The position numbers were made by a program, and so were the translations under genes. From Hetaerina americana (lineage: Eukaryota > Arthropoda > Insecta > Odonata > Calopterygidae), in NCBI GenBank assembly GCA_022747635.1, contig JAKTNV010000005.1, forward strand, positions 50,175,013 to 50,239,012: a stretch of 64,000 nucleotides of DNA, given 5' to 3'. A model generated the notes under the pieces. It was not told the origin of the DNA, did not search any database, and saw only the letters and a list, made by a program, of their open reading frames with translations. Each line of letters opens with the position of its first letter. The stretch's first letter is position 1. Shown here one piece after another: positions 1 through 10,750 of this stretch.

Positions 1-887
1 CTTTTACGGGCGTGGGAAAGAGAATTTTGAAATGTTCTTGATTCGAAAATGCGATCGGGGTAAGCCATAAAAATTTCCATGACCCTCGCGAAGACCTTCA
101 AATTCACTCCCCCCCTCTTGCCCTCGAATCGTCGAGTCGCTAAACATGCGTTGAGCGCGTCTTTTTATTCCAACAGCAGTCGCACCATGACGTGGGCTGT
201 GATTTTCCTGTCGTGACTCTCTATCTACTTTAACGGTATGAAACGAATCACGGGGGATGAAATGTTAACGAGACCACCCGTCCCCTCTTCACCCCAACGC
301 ACCTCCTCCCCCTCCCCTCCGGGGGACGCATTGCGTTTGGATACGGGAGCCGGGGTAGGAGGGAGAAGGAGGAATTTGCGTGCTCCGTGACCCCTTGGCG
401 TCGCGTCTCCCGCGAACGAAAAATGGAGCGAGACGGAAACGTCTGAATGGGAGCTTCCTCCGGAGGGGGTGGCGTGTCGAAGAGAGGGGAGTTATGTCCG
501 TAATTGGCGTCGTTTCCCCCCGTGCCAGAAGGGGATTCATCAACGGGCTTCGTGACAGCAGAAGCGTTAATGACCATTCAATTCAAATGGCACGAGATAA
601 GGAGGCTTATGCGTGGGGAAGGTTTTTATCTCATGGGCTCAAATTGCTTGCTCATTTGCATTCGAAGATTATCGGTAGAATGTTAATACACCTCAGAGTA
701 ATGCATTATGAGACTTTAAGCTGTTGGATTATACGTATTATAGAGGCCATGAAATACTATAGCGAATCCTCGTATTCGTCGCTAATTGAGTTTTGGAGAT
801 TATTTTGGTATTAGATATTCCAACACCTGAGGCTATATCATAACGTAAGACTCAAGTAGATAATGAATAATAGCAATTAAATAAATA
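1..887. other. Unassigned DNA with a small CpG/C-rich block
   Basis: No gene is recognised here. Roughly 250-560 is richer in G+C than the flanks, with runs of C on the plus strand near 290-330 and several CpGs. That composition lets overlapping open frames of 84-144 codons exist in three frames and on both strands at once, which argues against any of them being a real gene. From about 570 onward the DNA returns to AT-rich background. A distal promoter or an exon fragment cannot be excluded. Confidence 0.4.
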
Positions 888-965
888 ATTGTCGGAAAAG
901 GAGTCGAACCCCAGAACTTTTGGAAATATGTCGGTAAGCAGACTACGGCCGTAGATGCCTTTCTC
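888..965 (-). repeat. tRNA-like SINE head fragment
   Basis: Read on the minus strand, this stretch contains a good RNA polymerase III B box (GGGGTTCGACTCC, plus-strand complement near 910-923). About 40 bases upstream is an A-box-like stretch (ACGGCCGTAGTCTGC). The putative T-arm and acceptor stems do not pair, so it is not a functional tRNA. It fits the decayed head of a tRNA-derived SINE, with AT-rich DNA where the body would follow. No target duplication was found and the family is not assigned. Confidence 0.4.
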
Positions 966-2146
966 TTAGATATTTCTAGTCTTAAGTTTTAATTTTTCTT
1001 TTGCTAATTATCATACTACGGAAATGTGCCGTACTCACATGTATTTAGAATTTTTTTCAAATATTAATTAATTCTTGTATTAAGCCATAAGTTGTGCATT
1101 AAATACTTACAATCAATTTGCTGTCTCTGGCGTAACTTTATGGAATTCACTCAACATATTGAAATGAAGTAAGTAACTTTGTGTGTGGAATTACAAAGTC
1201 AATGATTCCATTTCAACATCTTACAATCAATGTAAGCTTAACGTGAGACGTGTAAATCTTTATCGTGTAAAAGAGGCGCCCTAATTCCGCTGAATTTCAA
1301 GTGCTCACTGGTTCCCATATTATTAATTGGAGAGACACTGAGGAATTGGAACACCCTCCTACAACCTGCTGAAATTCTCGGCGATCATTTTCGGAAACAA
1401 ATGAGGGTGCTGAGGAAACTGGACTGCATTGTTTAATGACTGTGGGTCAGTTCGAGGATCCCCACGACAATTGTTTACCAGCACTTTGCGGGCAAATTTT
1501 GCGAGGCGACTCTGAAAGCAATCTCTCCACGTAGCTATATATTAAGACTCTTAAACGAAGACAATTGCTAGTCACCGAAGACATTTGTCTGGGTAGTTGC
1601 GAAAATAACTCTATTACTCTCTAGTGGATGGTTATCCTCCAGCGACTAACTTAAATTACGTGTAGTGTTTCGTATATTGTCATTTTTTAATCCATAAATG
1701 CTTCTGTCTCAATTATTCCTGCAACAATTTTTGCTGATTTGGTCATTCAAATATGACTCAAAGTGCGTAATGGATCAGTTTTTTTCATCGATTTTATCTT
1801 TCATTTAGAATACCCATTAAAATAACGTCTTGATTGAATTTGCGGTCAAATTTAAAAGAGACGCGTTACACGAGGAAGTTTTTTTTTATACCTTTCGAAA
1901 CACGATACTCAAATATCTATTACCTATTCCGTTAAGCAAGAGTAAAATTAGCTTAACTAGCCCTTAATACTCGGTAAATTATCCAGGAAGTAAATTGAGA
2001 AATTAACCAGTTAGAACCATGCAGGCAATAACATTAATTACACTGAACTGAATTGGGAGTTCGGAATGAAGATTTTTTCCATCCATTTTACTATATAACC
2101 CTTTTCATTAGTTGTGCTTGCCCCTTCCTTTACTATGTTCTTCCTG
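966..2146. other. Unassigned AT-rich DNA
   Basis: About 1.2 kb with no open frame worth reporting, no inverted repeat noticed and no similarity to the other repeats in the window. It may be intergenic or intronic. Confidence 0.4.
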
Positions 2147-2346
2147 CCTGCCCGATGGCGGCGAGGTAAGGTCTTCGCCTACCAACCCAGAGGTCGAGGG
2201 GTTCGATTCCCGCCTTAGTGGATTTTCCTCCATTTAGGGCTTGGTAGTTCGTAAGAGTCTTCAATGCAATGTCTAAGGGTGAGGTGGAAGAAGGGATTAT
2301 AAGTCTCAATCTCGCCCAATTAAGTCGATAAGTGAATAAATACCAG
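2147..2346 (+). repeat. tRNA-derived SINE, family B
   Basis: The head contains an A-box-like segment (TGGCGGCGAGGTAAG, about 2156-2170) and a perfect B box (GGGTTCGATTCC, 2199-2210), spaced as in a tRNA gene. Past the B box the sequence is not tRNA-like. It runs through a body containing GGGCTTGGTAGTT and ends near CGATAAGTGAATAAATA. The head and the start of the body match the minus-strand copy at 29.60-29.74 kb, so this is a family rather than a chance box. A small open frame on the opposite strand is a shadow. No clear target duplication was seen, so the edges are approximate. Confidence 0.7.
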
Positions 2347-3449
2347 CACAAGTCAAAGCTTCAAGGGTTGGCATATACGTTTAGATTCAGCAAAAATGGA
2401 AAATCTTTGTCCCGTCTTAATATGGGCTATAAGGAGGGTCAACGGGCATCCAAATCTACACATTACCCTGCTATAAGTCGCCGGGGGGCGTATGGTGAGG
2501 AGTGTTAGGGCACCAGCCATGCATGTAGAAATATTGGTCATGATCTTGAATTTGAATATATACATATATATAAATTTTTTTTGGCTAATATACATCTATC
2601 GTGCACATACATGCCTATATACTTCTGGCAATTATTTTTGCATTTGACCTGCCAATAAAATTCTAGTATTCAAGTTAATTTAATTTTTGCGGGCTCTTTG
2701 GTTCAATTTTGTTATGATTGCGTATATACATCTACAAAATACGCCGCAACAGAGAAGTGTCCCGGTCAAATAATATGCACATTTCACGTTACCTTTTGAT
2801 CGTTACCATTTCCGGATATTCAGACTACAAACGTCGTTCCGAGGTGAACATCAAAGTGCTCGAATTGTCGTCTTTCACGGCTATCATCCCCGGGGGGCTT
2901 TCGTGAAACTCAAGGCGGGAATAATAAACATGCATCAGCAAGTTGCCGTTTCCATTTAAAACGCTCTAATTTATTCCGATTGTGTGCACCTGAACTTTTC
3001 CACCCGAAGCATTAGGTTCAGTCCGCTTCAGATTAGTATCAGGTGGGAGAAGGAGGGAGGCAGGCGAGGGACGGGGAAGGCTGTGTGTTCGAAAGCGGTG
3101 CTTGCGTTAGGGTTGAATCGACCCGTGACCAGTCCTTGTACTGCGCAGTGAGCAAAGACAGAAAAGGTGTTCTACGATATAATTGAACGAGAATGAAACC
3201 TTCGCAACTAAATCGCTTTCCTGCCTTGAAAACCCTCGTGGCTGTGATTTCCCGTGTCTTTATTACCTCCTCACTAAAAATCTGTAGCATCATACTTATT
3301 TTTCCATCTAATCACATCTCAGCAATTAACATTTTGCCTGAGACTTCTTCACAAAAAGTTGTGTAGTAAAATCTTTGCTTGCACTTAGATATTATCTTTT
3401 GCACTTGATGTTAAACGAATAATAAATCGAATTTATAATTTTTCAAAGT
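2347..3449. other. Unassigned DNA
   Basis: About 1.1 kb without a recognised gene or repeat. A moderately purine-rich segment lies near 3040-3090. The open frames of 60-84 codons overlap each other on opposite strands and resemble nothing known to me. Confidence 0.35.
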
Positions 3450-3514
3450 GTATATATATATATATATATATTAATATACGTATATATAAAAATGTATATA
3501 TTTACGTATATATA

Positions 3515-3571
<57 letters not shown>

Positions 3572-3588
3572 CACACACACATATATCA
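3450..3588. repeat. (TA)n microsatellite with interruptions
   Basis: A long alternating TA tract is interrupted by TTAATATACG, a few A-runs and TTTACG, then continues as uninterrupted TA for about 60 bases. It ends in a short ACACAC stretch near 3571-3582. No SINE 3' end was recognised upstream, unlike the tracts near 6.9 kb and 34.07 kb. Confidence 0.9.
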
Positions 3589-5835
3589 CTCCCAATTTAT
3601 CCTCCCTTTGCTTGGATTGTGGAATTAAATAGAATTAATATAAAATTTTGAATCGCATTTTTGATGAGGAGTGATTATTTTACCTCGAATATATTGAAAT
3701 AAATTTTTTATCAATTAATTCTCATTAAAAACTTCATAGTATGACATTATAGCAAGTATTTCTGATGGTGTTTGAACAAAATTAAAGAGGAATTATATTT
3801 TAATGAAGTTTTAACTTGGTCCCAGTTTTAGTGAACTCATTTCCAACTGAGACTTCATTTTTAGGATTCAATACAACTTTGTACGAAAACCAAAGGGGTA
3901 TTGGAATATTTACGCCGCCGGTACACTATTGAAACAGAGTTTACGGAAGCAAAGACACATTTCGAACGCCGTCCGACTTTTCAAGTTTCAAAACAAAATC
4001 GAATCCCTAAGGCCTTCGACGTAACCGAAGAGTACTACTGTCCACTGGAGTAAACAGGGCCGAGTGATTTGTTTACGCCGTGTCTGAGTGGCGTAGCGAG
4101 GACGACAGGTTTGGGGTGGGGCGTGCAAAGCTGATACTGTGTAACCAATAAATCATGTTGGTCTCTTAGAGTTAGAGGTAAACTCTATCCTAGAACTCTA
4201 CAACGTAAAATAAATCCTGGTTTTCACCTTGCAGTCATTTATTAAACTAACCGTAAATTATTGGGGGATGATTCGAGCGTTTATGTAGCTTAAGGAAGGA
4301 AATAGTGTAGTTTAAATGAAAAATTACCACCTATGTAAGCATTCAACTATTTAGTCAATTAGAAACCAGTATTCCTAGGACAATTCATTCAACACCCTCT
4401 TCCAAATTAACGTCAAAATTCAGCGGCTCTTGGCAATATACATAGTTGCGTACTTTGGAGGTAGGAGGACTTCGTGTTTACGCCAATGCCTTATCTCGCT
4501 GAAACTCCGCGGTGCGAGGAACAACACAAAAGATGCGCATTTCGGGTTCGTATGTGCTGGCGGGGAAGGTTTTTCGCTAAGGGAAGACCCGCGAATATAA
4601 GACGCGCGGAGTTTGGGGGGGCGGGAAACCGAGGATGTGAGAAAACGATTAGAGAGTGGGGGATGAATTTGGGTTCCCCGCTTCGAGTGGGGTGAGGTCA
4701 TGGGGGACGAGCGAGCGCTTCGCATAACTGTACCGCCGGAGATGGCTCTCCGGAGGCGGGAAGGAGCGGGTACTCCGCGCGGGAACCTCGTGGAAACCGG
4801 GTTACCTTGGAGTCTAGCCAAACGAGCGAGTTAATGAGGGAAGAGGGGGGTGTATGAGAGAGGGAATTGACAGGCCGGGAGGAGCTCGTGTTTGAGTGGG
4901 ACGACAGGTAGATCAGTGGACTGTCGCCCCGTCAGAGAGCTCCACTGGAATCAACATTTCAATTACACCCAGGGTGAGACCAACAGAACAAAAGGGCGGG
5001 TCGAAAATCTATTTACTCCAAACGTTACCCATTTGATTTTTACGGTTCAAGTTTCTATTTTTCGGTGGGGAATTTAAATTCTATTAACAGATATTTTAAA
5101 CTGCTGAATTTCTAGGTTGTCTTCCTCTTTCACCTAAAGAGCCAGATTTGCCCTAGGCCGATAATCATGCCCTTAATTATCGCTTGCAGCTTCTTACGTA
5201 AACTAAATGGAAATTTATTTTCCGTGTGTCTATAATATTACTCGTCTTTAGAGGGAAGAAAATAAATGTATTCGTCTATTTTATTTGATATAAGAGAATA
5301 AAGAGTTTCCTGCGTCAGGTGCACCTAGATCCGTAGTTGCACCTCATGTGCGACATGAAATAGAGAAGCAGCGCCCAATAATGCTTTCAAAGTAAGCAAA
5401 TGGCAACTTAAATCCCAATCCTAATCCTATAACTCACTCTACTTTATTTTTCCCTCTGTTTTGTATCGGCATTTTTCTGTTTTTGTGGTATTTTCTTCCT
5501 CTTAAGGAAAGAGAGAGAAGATGGAAGTGTCTTGTTTCCTGGAGGACGCTACCCAAACTCTAAAGACGGATCGCACTTCATCATCACAAATGTTATGATT
5601 ATTAATCATTATATTTAAATTGAATTGTTTTAATTTAGTCTTGACTCGAAAAAGTTTCAAGAAAGATGAAATTGAGATAATGTTCAACGAAATGTTTAGG
5701 TGGCGAAACGTTTCCGTGACAAAAACACAAGAAAAATACCCTTCACTTCTTAATTACCGTATTTGTGCCATATGTCGGTGGCCCCTAGCTACCATCATCA
5801 TCAGTGTGAGAGAAATTACTGACTGAAAGACTGTT
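3589..5835. other. Unassigned DNA with a G-rich CpG block
   Basis: Mostly AT-rich with no recognised gene. Roughly 4480-4910 is a distinct block: many CpGs, frequent G runs on the plus strand and overlapping open frames in both directions (73 and 133 codons). These are probably composition artefacts. The block resembles those near 10 kb, 31 kb, 54.9 kb and 61 kb. No promoter element or splice pattern could be tied to it with confidence. Confidence 0.35.
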
Positions 5836-5859
5836 ATGTATATATATATATATACACAC
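5836..5859. repeat. Short (TA)n(CA)n microsatellite
   Basis: A short TA run turning into CACACA lies immediately outside the left inverted repeat of the mariner derivative that begins at 5861. It probably explains why the expected TA target duplication reads CA on this side. Confidence 0.75.
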
Positions 5860-5860
5860 A

Positions 5861-5893
5861 CGAGGGTCATCCGGAAAGTAGTACCCGTTCGTG
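5861..5893 (+). repeat. Left terminal inverted repeat of mariner derivative
   Basis: This 33-bp sequence recurs, reverse-complemented and without mismatch, at the right end of the element. In mariners this is the transposase binding and cleavage site. Confidence 0.93.
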
Positions 5894-6021
5894 CCGCATG
5901 AAGTGCTGACGACGCGAGTAGCCGCTGGACGAGGTCAGATAGCTTCAGTGGCTTGTCTGCCTTCTCTGAGCCAAGTTGCGTGACGCTAGCATTGCCTGTG
6001 TTGTTTCTGTGATTGTTTACA

Positions 6022-6514
6022 ATGTTTAAAAAAATTGAGAACGCCGCCAGTTGTGAAGTGAGGGCAGTGATTAAATTCCTCAATGCAAGAAACGTTCGCC
6101 CATGTGATATTCATCGCCAATTAAAGGAGGTGTATGGAGACAATGTAATGGACGAGTCGTCTGTTCGGCGGTGGTGTCGCAACTTCAACATGGGGAGGGG
6201 GAACACACACGACGATGAGCGTTCGGAGAGACCGTCTGTCATTACAGACCAACTGGTGAGCTCAGTTGACGAATTCGTGAGGAACGATCGGCGCGTCACA
6301 ATTGATGACATCTGTGAGCATTTTCCCAATGTTTCTCGAACAATTGTTCATGAAATTGTTAAACACCATCTGCATTATGCAAAAATTTGTGCAAGATGGG
6401 TCCCTCGCGTATCTCAATGAGCTGGCGGCGAAGGACTATGCAGCAGGAATACAGAAACTTGTCACACGTTATGACAAATGCCTTAATTTGCTTGGAGATT
6501 ATGTTGAGAAGTAG
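6022..6514 (+). pseudogene. Mariner transposase remnant: DNA-binding domain plus C-terminal tail
   Basis: The first ATG in the mariner frame is at 6022 (MFKKIENAASCEVRAV). The frame stays open to a stop at 6418-6420. It carries both N-terminal helix-turn-helix regions expected of a mariner transposase: the first around residues 5-55 with SSVRRWCRNF, a linker reading DDERSERPSVI where GRPS is usual, and the second around 75-115. The match ends at the boundary motif KICARWVPR, just before the catalytic core. In the next forward frame it resumes as ELAAKDYAAGIQKLVTRYDK and ends LGDYVEK, stop at 6512-6514. That is the usual C-terminus. The TGDE, HDN and SPDLAPCD motifs are missing. If translated, it would be a DNA-binding peptide without catalytic ability. 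Confidence 0.88.
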
Positions 6515-6580
6515 TTTAAAGTATCCTCTTTCAAATAAAATTTTTTATGTTTGTTAATATTTACTTTTGTGTCTTTATTT

Positions 6581-6613
6581 CACGAACGGGTACTACTTTC
6601 CGGATGACCCTCG
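6581..6613 (-). repeat. Right terminal inverted repeat of mariner derivative
   Basis: Exact reverse complement of the left repeat over 33 bases, followed directly by TA, the mariner target dinucleotide. Confidence 0.93.
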
Positions 6614-6621
6614 TATATATG

Positions 6622-6894
6622 CTATGGCTCGCGGTAGTCCAGGGGTAGAGCGTTGGACTACTGACCGGAAGGCTCGGGTTTGGTTCCCAGAAAAGCCTCT
6701 CAAAGCACCTGCAGCTACACCCAAACTATGTGATTTTTTGGAAACCAGGGCTTCCTGGGAAACCATAACCGGCACAGGGAAAGGAACTGGCCCCCCTACC
6801 CTGATGTGTGAATTTCACACGCCGTCGGGCTTAGTACTGGGTGAACTCTACCGACACCTACCAAACCGACCTTCTGGTTGATTACTGTTATTAT

Positions 6895-6897
<3 letters not shown>
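6622..6897 (+). repeat. tRNA-derived SINE, family A (most complete copy)
   Basis: It starts about ten bases after the mariner derivative. A tRNA-like head has an A-box-like segment (GTAGTCCAGGGGTAGAGCG, about 6634-6652) and a B-box-like segment (GGGTTTGGTTCCC, 6676-6688). The body includes CTTCCTGGGAAACCATAACC and GATGTGTGAATTTCACAC. The 3' part includes GTGAACTCTACC and ACCAAACCGACCTTCTGG. Body and 3' part are shared with copies at 13.49-13.72 kb (minus) and 33.88-34.06 kb (plus), which defines a family. The 3' end runs straight into a (TA)n tract. A 104-codon open frame across it is a by-product. Confidence 0.8.
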
Positions 6898-6948
<51 letters not shown>

Positions 6949-6990
6949 TATATACATATATATATATATTTATATATATATATATATTAC
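6898..6990. repeat. (TA)n microsatellite forming the tail of the family-A SINE
   Basis: About 90 bases of nearly pure TA, with occasional TACATA and a TTTA interruption, begin directly at the SINE 3' end. The family-A copy near 34 kb is also followed by a long TA tract, so the repeat probably grew from the SINE tail. Confidence 0.9.
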
Positions 6991-7028
6991 TAATTACTAA
7001 TAGTATAATATATAAATTACTAATAGTA

Positions 7029-7063
7029 TATCGGTTTGGTATGTGATGGCAGAGTTCACCCAA
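7029..7063 (-). repeat. Inverted fragment of family-A SINE 3' region
   Basis: Read on the minus strand, about 35 bases (GGGTGAACTCTGCCATCAC, then ATACCAAACCGA) match the 3' part of the SINE at 6838-6871 in inverted orientation. Together they form a pair of inverted arms around the TA tract. The match stops on both sides, so this is a scrap rather than a whole copy. Confidence 0.7.
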
Positions 7064-9949
7064 TGATAATATACATGCACACACATTCTTCACTAAAAAT
7101 GTGCAAGCTATATGGCATACCTGGACATGGGCAGGAAGAAAGACTAAATGATCAATACATTTCGCTAGCCTTAACCTCAACGTATTCCATATACGGCGGT
7201 GGTTGGTTGAGCGTTTTTCAGCAATGATGGAACTAAATCGCGCTTCGTAGGCAAATGGCTGGAATGCAGGATAATCACCACTTTTATGAGAAGGCGGAGC
7301 TGTTTGGGAGGCCCGTATACGCCTCTTATGTTATAGATGGCATGGTCTCACTCTGTAATGCGTGGTAGAAGATGGAAGGGCTGCTAAGGCAATTTTTGAG
7401 GTCGATGAAATATGTTACGAGGCTCTTTTGTCTCAGGTTTTTTCGTCCAGAAGTGAAACTTGGCATCCATCTTGCTCGTCTAATGGGAGGTGGAATCTCA
7501 TTATCCAGCGGTAATGAGGATTGATGGATGTCAGATGGGTACCGAAATTCGTGATGCGGCCAATTAAGTCCGTTCGGAATAACCTCGGGAATCAGATGAT
7601 GGGACTTGTAAATGGTTGTTACCCAGGCATCATTCAGGCCACCATTGAACACACTGTGGATGCCTTCGCCAGCGCGTTCACTTTAAAAACGATAAGATCT
7701 CAAAAATTATGACTGAATTATTTTATTCGAGATGCTCACTGAATTATCTCAGGATAGGTCCAAATATTTCGGTCACTTCGTTGATAACATATTTGTCTCT
7801 TATTGGAAATAATTCATTGTTTATTTAAATTATTTTTGAAAAATTTAAGCATTTAAACCGCTCGTGTTTGCAAACTCGGTTTTACAATTAGAATTTAAGC
7901 GACTAAATATACGTTGTAGCTTTGTATGCGGTATATATTGAGAATGGAATTCCATAGTCTTTATTTTACTGAGAAAACTGGTACGAAGCTTGCTAAGTAG
8001 CTTGTTGTATGGGACTGTTTATCTAAATTTGCATTAGGCACGCGTTTTCATTTTTCAGACGATGGAAATTAACTGATGAAGGAATTCCCGCGCTTATTTC
8101 GCTTTATTCATTTTATTCACATTCGTAAAAAGAAATAAATGGCGAGAACACGATCATTTTGTAGTTTCATATAGAGTTTAAAAAGATTGATTTCATCTTG
8201 TTTCCCTCTGTTCTTTTTCCTCATCATGCTATTAAATGTGGAAACGGACTCATGTGAGATACAAACTGTAGATTTTCATTTTAATAGGGAATAAGAATTT
8301 AATTTATGCAAAATCTTAATGGGAGCATAACGTAATCTGCCTTGACGCGTTGTATTTCCAAGTTTTTAAGTTGCGTTATCCTTGCAAAAAAAAGGATTAT
8401 AATTTAATTAAAACATAAAGAGTACATTATACTCTTGGATTACGCGAGATAGCGGGTGCCGTTGTTCATTGTGTGCTAAATTGAACGACCGTGCATTGTT
8501 TTCATAGGCATAATTCCATTTGAAAACTTGTCTGGCGCCTCCGTGGCACACATCTGCCATCCAGATCACGCCTGTCCTCCTCAGCTTCCGTGGAAGAAAG
8601 CCGATCTTGGTAATATCCAAGAGAGAGAGATAGGCCTCCAAGCAACTTTCCTTTGTGCTGCTGGTCATCCGATGCGGGGCGTGTGACCTTTCTATCCCCG
8701 GGGATTTCTTCGACCGAGCCTTCGGCCTTCGCTTGCCGGCTGCCTTCCTCCTCCCCGAGTGTACGTGGTTGGCGGAAGCATCCAATTCTCGGGATGATTG
8801 GGGAAAGGCATAAAGTGAACAGAGATTGATGTTGCTTAAGGTACGTGCTCTGGAAGTACATACAAGTACCATTAAGGAGTATGGCCTCGTCCGATTAATT
8901 CTATCGATACCGTGAAACGTCAGATGTGGATGTCCATTCATCACGCAAAATCAGCCGGCACTAACAGCTCCCTTTAGGGCTGAAATAGTCTTGACTTATG
9001 ACTGGGGATGACTGAATAAACTTATGACTGGGGATTCATAAAGTATTTAAATACTAAACATACTCCTGAAAAGTCAAAGAGTTGCATAAGTTAAATAAAA
9101 GAAAACACTTCGAATAAACCTTTGAACGTAGTTATTGCCTATGTTAAATTTTTAATAACTTTAATGAATTGAAAATATTTTTTTAGCCTTATTGGCGGAT
9201 AATTAGTGACATCAAGGGGTATCTTAGAAATATAAAAGTAATATTTAACATCTATTGCCTACTTTTTCAAGTTAAAGTGTACTGTTATCGTTCGTAAACC
9301 TAGCACTTTCTCGATCAGACTAATAATTGGCCAGGTCTAAATTCCAACTTGAATCACTCTGCATAATATATAATAAAGTTAAACACAAATTGGTTCGTTA
9401 TTTTTGTTCTGGAAATATTCGAGTTAATTATATGAAGAAATACACAAACTTCATTAATATTTAAGCAAATAATTTTTGTACCTATGTCTGTGTAATACCT
9501 ACCAAACCAGCGAGCTTAGGAAGCCGTTCAGCCGTTTTGGTATTTATCTCGACAGGTAGATTTAGATCTCCAAATGGGGTTTATGAAGAATGGATAAGAT
9601 GAATTTCGCTGCCAAAATAGTTAAGTTCGAATTCCCTGGCAGTAAGCCATATGATTCATACAGTAAGATAGTTTTGAAGTCAGAGAATGAAACTCTAGCG
9701 AAGCGATAGAAAGGGAAGAACTGCTGAAGAAAATTATACCTACAATGAGCTGATTTTAAATGTGGGGGCAGAAAATCTGAAGTTCGCTTTAAATTCCATA
9801 GCATACTAATGAGGCATAACGCTAAAAGTTTATTGCATCTCCAGCGTCGATCTCTCCGCAAACTCGGCGAATGAGTGGTTTTGCATGCTAACACCTCGAA
9901 TGATCGTTTCCTCTTCCTGCAATGAGCACTTTAAAAAAATCCTTTGACT
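7064..9949. other. Unassigned DNA including a 178-codon open frame
   Basis: No gene is recognised. The segment at 7230-7710 has open frames of about 108 codons (minus) and 63 codons (plus), neither resembling a known domain. The longest open frame in the window that is not transposon-derived and starts at ATG lies on the minus strand at 8408-8944 and is listed separately. The rest is AT-rich. Confidence 0.35.
8408..8944 (-). other. Unexplained 178-codon open frame, possible exon
   Basis: The frame begins MMNGHPHLTFHGIDRINR and has a basic middle (GRRKAAGKRRPKARSKK, about residues 64-80). A less repetitive stretch follows, including YLSLLDITKIGFLPRKLRR and IWMADVCHGG. The part at 8510-8770 is GC-rich relative to its surroundings. 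A second minus-strand frame of 119 codons overlaps it (8502-8861), so composition alone could explain both. I recognise no domain, signal peptide or membrane segment. It might contain a genuine exon, but nothing seen here decides it. Confidence 0.2.
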
Positions 9950-10750
9950 CTCGTGAAATAATATCGGAGGTAGATTTTTCCAAACGCGGTCCGAGGCAGC
10001 CGTCGAGGTCGAGGCGTGTCCACCGATCGCCTCACCACACTCCTCCTTCCGCGAAGAAAATAATAATATCCTCCCTTCGGTTCGGCCATCGCGGAGGGGT
10101 CCACGCCGCAACGGCCTTCCTCTTCGGGCGATTAATCAGAAGAGGAGGCCAGTGGCCGGGGAGAGGCGGGAGTAGGGAGAGAGGGGCTTGTCCGAGGGAG
10201 ATGCCGGAGAGGGCTGGGTGCTGGCGGGGGGGTGGGACGTGCTCACGGGTCAATGGGTCCCGGAGGAAAGAAGCGCGCGTGCGAGGGGTGAGGAGAGGAG
10301 AACGGGTAAGCCCCCTCTTCCGGCGGGCGGACGAACGCGAAAATAGGGTCGCGGCGGTATTACTGTACGGCAGGCGATTCCTATGATTAAAAGCGTTAAG
10401 GTCGCCGTGTCAACCGTGCGGTTACATAAACATAAAGTGTGGATGAGGGGGGGAGACGAAAGGGCTGAGTTCGTAGGGGCGGAGGGAAGAGATTGAGGCG
10501 ACGCCGTAGCTTCGCACGCAACGTAGCGACTTCCTGCGTTTTCCCGAGTCCGCGTTATGGGGCGCACACAGACGGCGGCAACATTTCCAACCGCAAGCAC
10601 CAGAAGCGTGCAAAAAGCCCAGGTTTGCGGAACGCGATTTTCGACCTGACCCCCCCTTTTTGACCCTTTCTTGCCCCTACCCCGGTCGTGCAAATCTCCG
10701 CGAAATTTCCGCAATATCCTTCCCCCCCTCAGCTCCATGCATCGCGCGAT
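9950..10750. promoter_or_regulatory. CpG-rich block, candidate regulatory region
   Basis: About 0.8 kb that stands out for dense CpG dinucleotides, G runs on the plus strand (10140-10300) and little AT background. Open frames exist on both strands (154, 162, 73 and 63 codons) and contradict one another, as expected where stop codons are rare. In an AT-rich arthropod genome such blocks may mark promoters, first exons or unmethylated regulatory DNA. No TATA box, initiator or splice donor could be assigned with confidence, so the regulatory role is an inference from composition. Confidence 0.3.

Larger units (their letters stand above)
5861..6613 (+). mobile_element. Non-autonomous mariner element, catalytic domain deleted
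   Basis: About 753 bp bounded by perfect 33-bp terminal inverted repeats (5861-5893 and 6581-6613, outer end CGAGGGTCATCCGGAAAG). TA follows the right end, and CA, a one-base change, precedes the left end at a microsatellite. The interior encodes the first ~131 residues of a mariner transposase and then, in another frame, its last ~33 residues. All three catalytic aspartates and the region between them are absent. Full-length mariners are about 1.3 kb, so roughly 0.5 kb has been lost. The perfect terminal repeats suggest recent mobility, or conservation because they are the transposase binding sites. Movement would need transposase supplied in trans. Confidence 0.9.

Noticed and set aside
888..965. 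Functional tRNA gene
   Set aside because: The B box is good, but the T stem and acceptor stem do not pair and there is no proper cloverleaf, so it is only a SINE-like head.
6622..6700. Functional tRNA gene at the start of the family-A SINE
   Set aside because: The anticodon arm does not fold properly and the DNA continues into a repeated body shared with other copies.
6848..7180. Minus-strand 110-codon open frame
   Set aside because: Its core is the TA microsatellite and its ends are SINE sequence.
9922..10738. Long open frames on both strands (154 and 162 codons)
   Set aside because: They oppose each other in a CpG-rich block where stop codons are scarce, and are rich in R, G, P and S without any motif.
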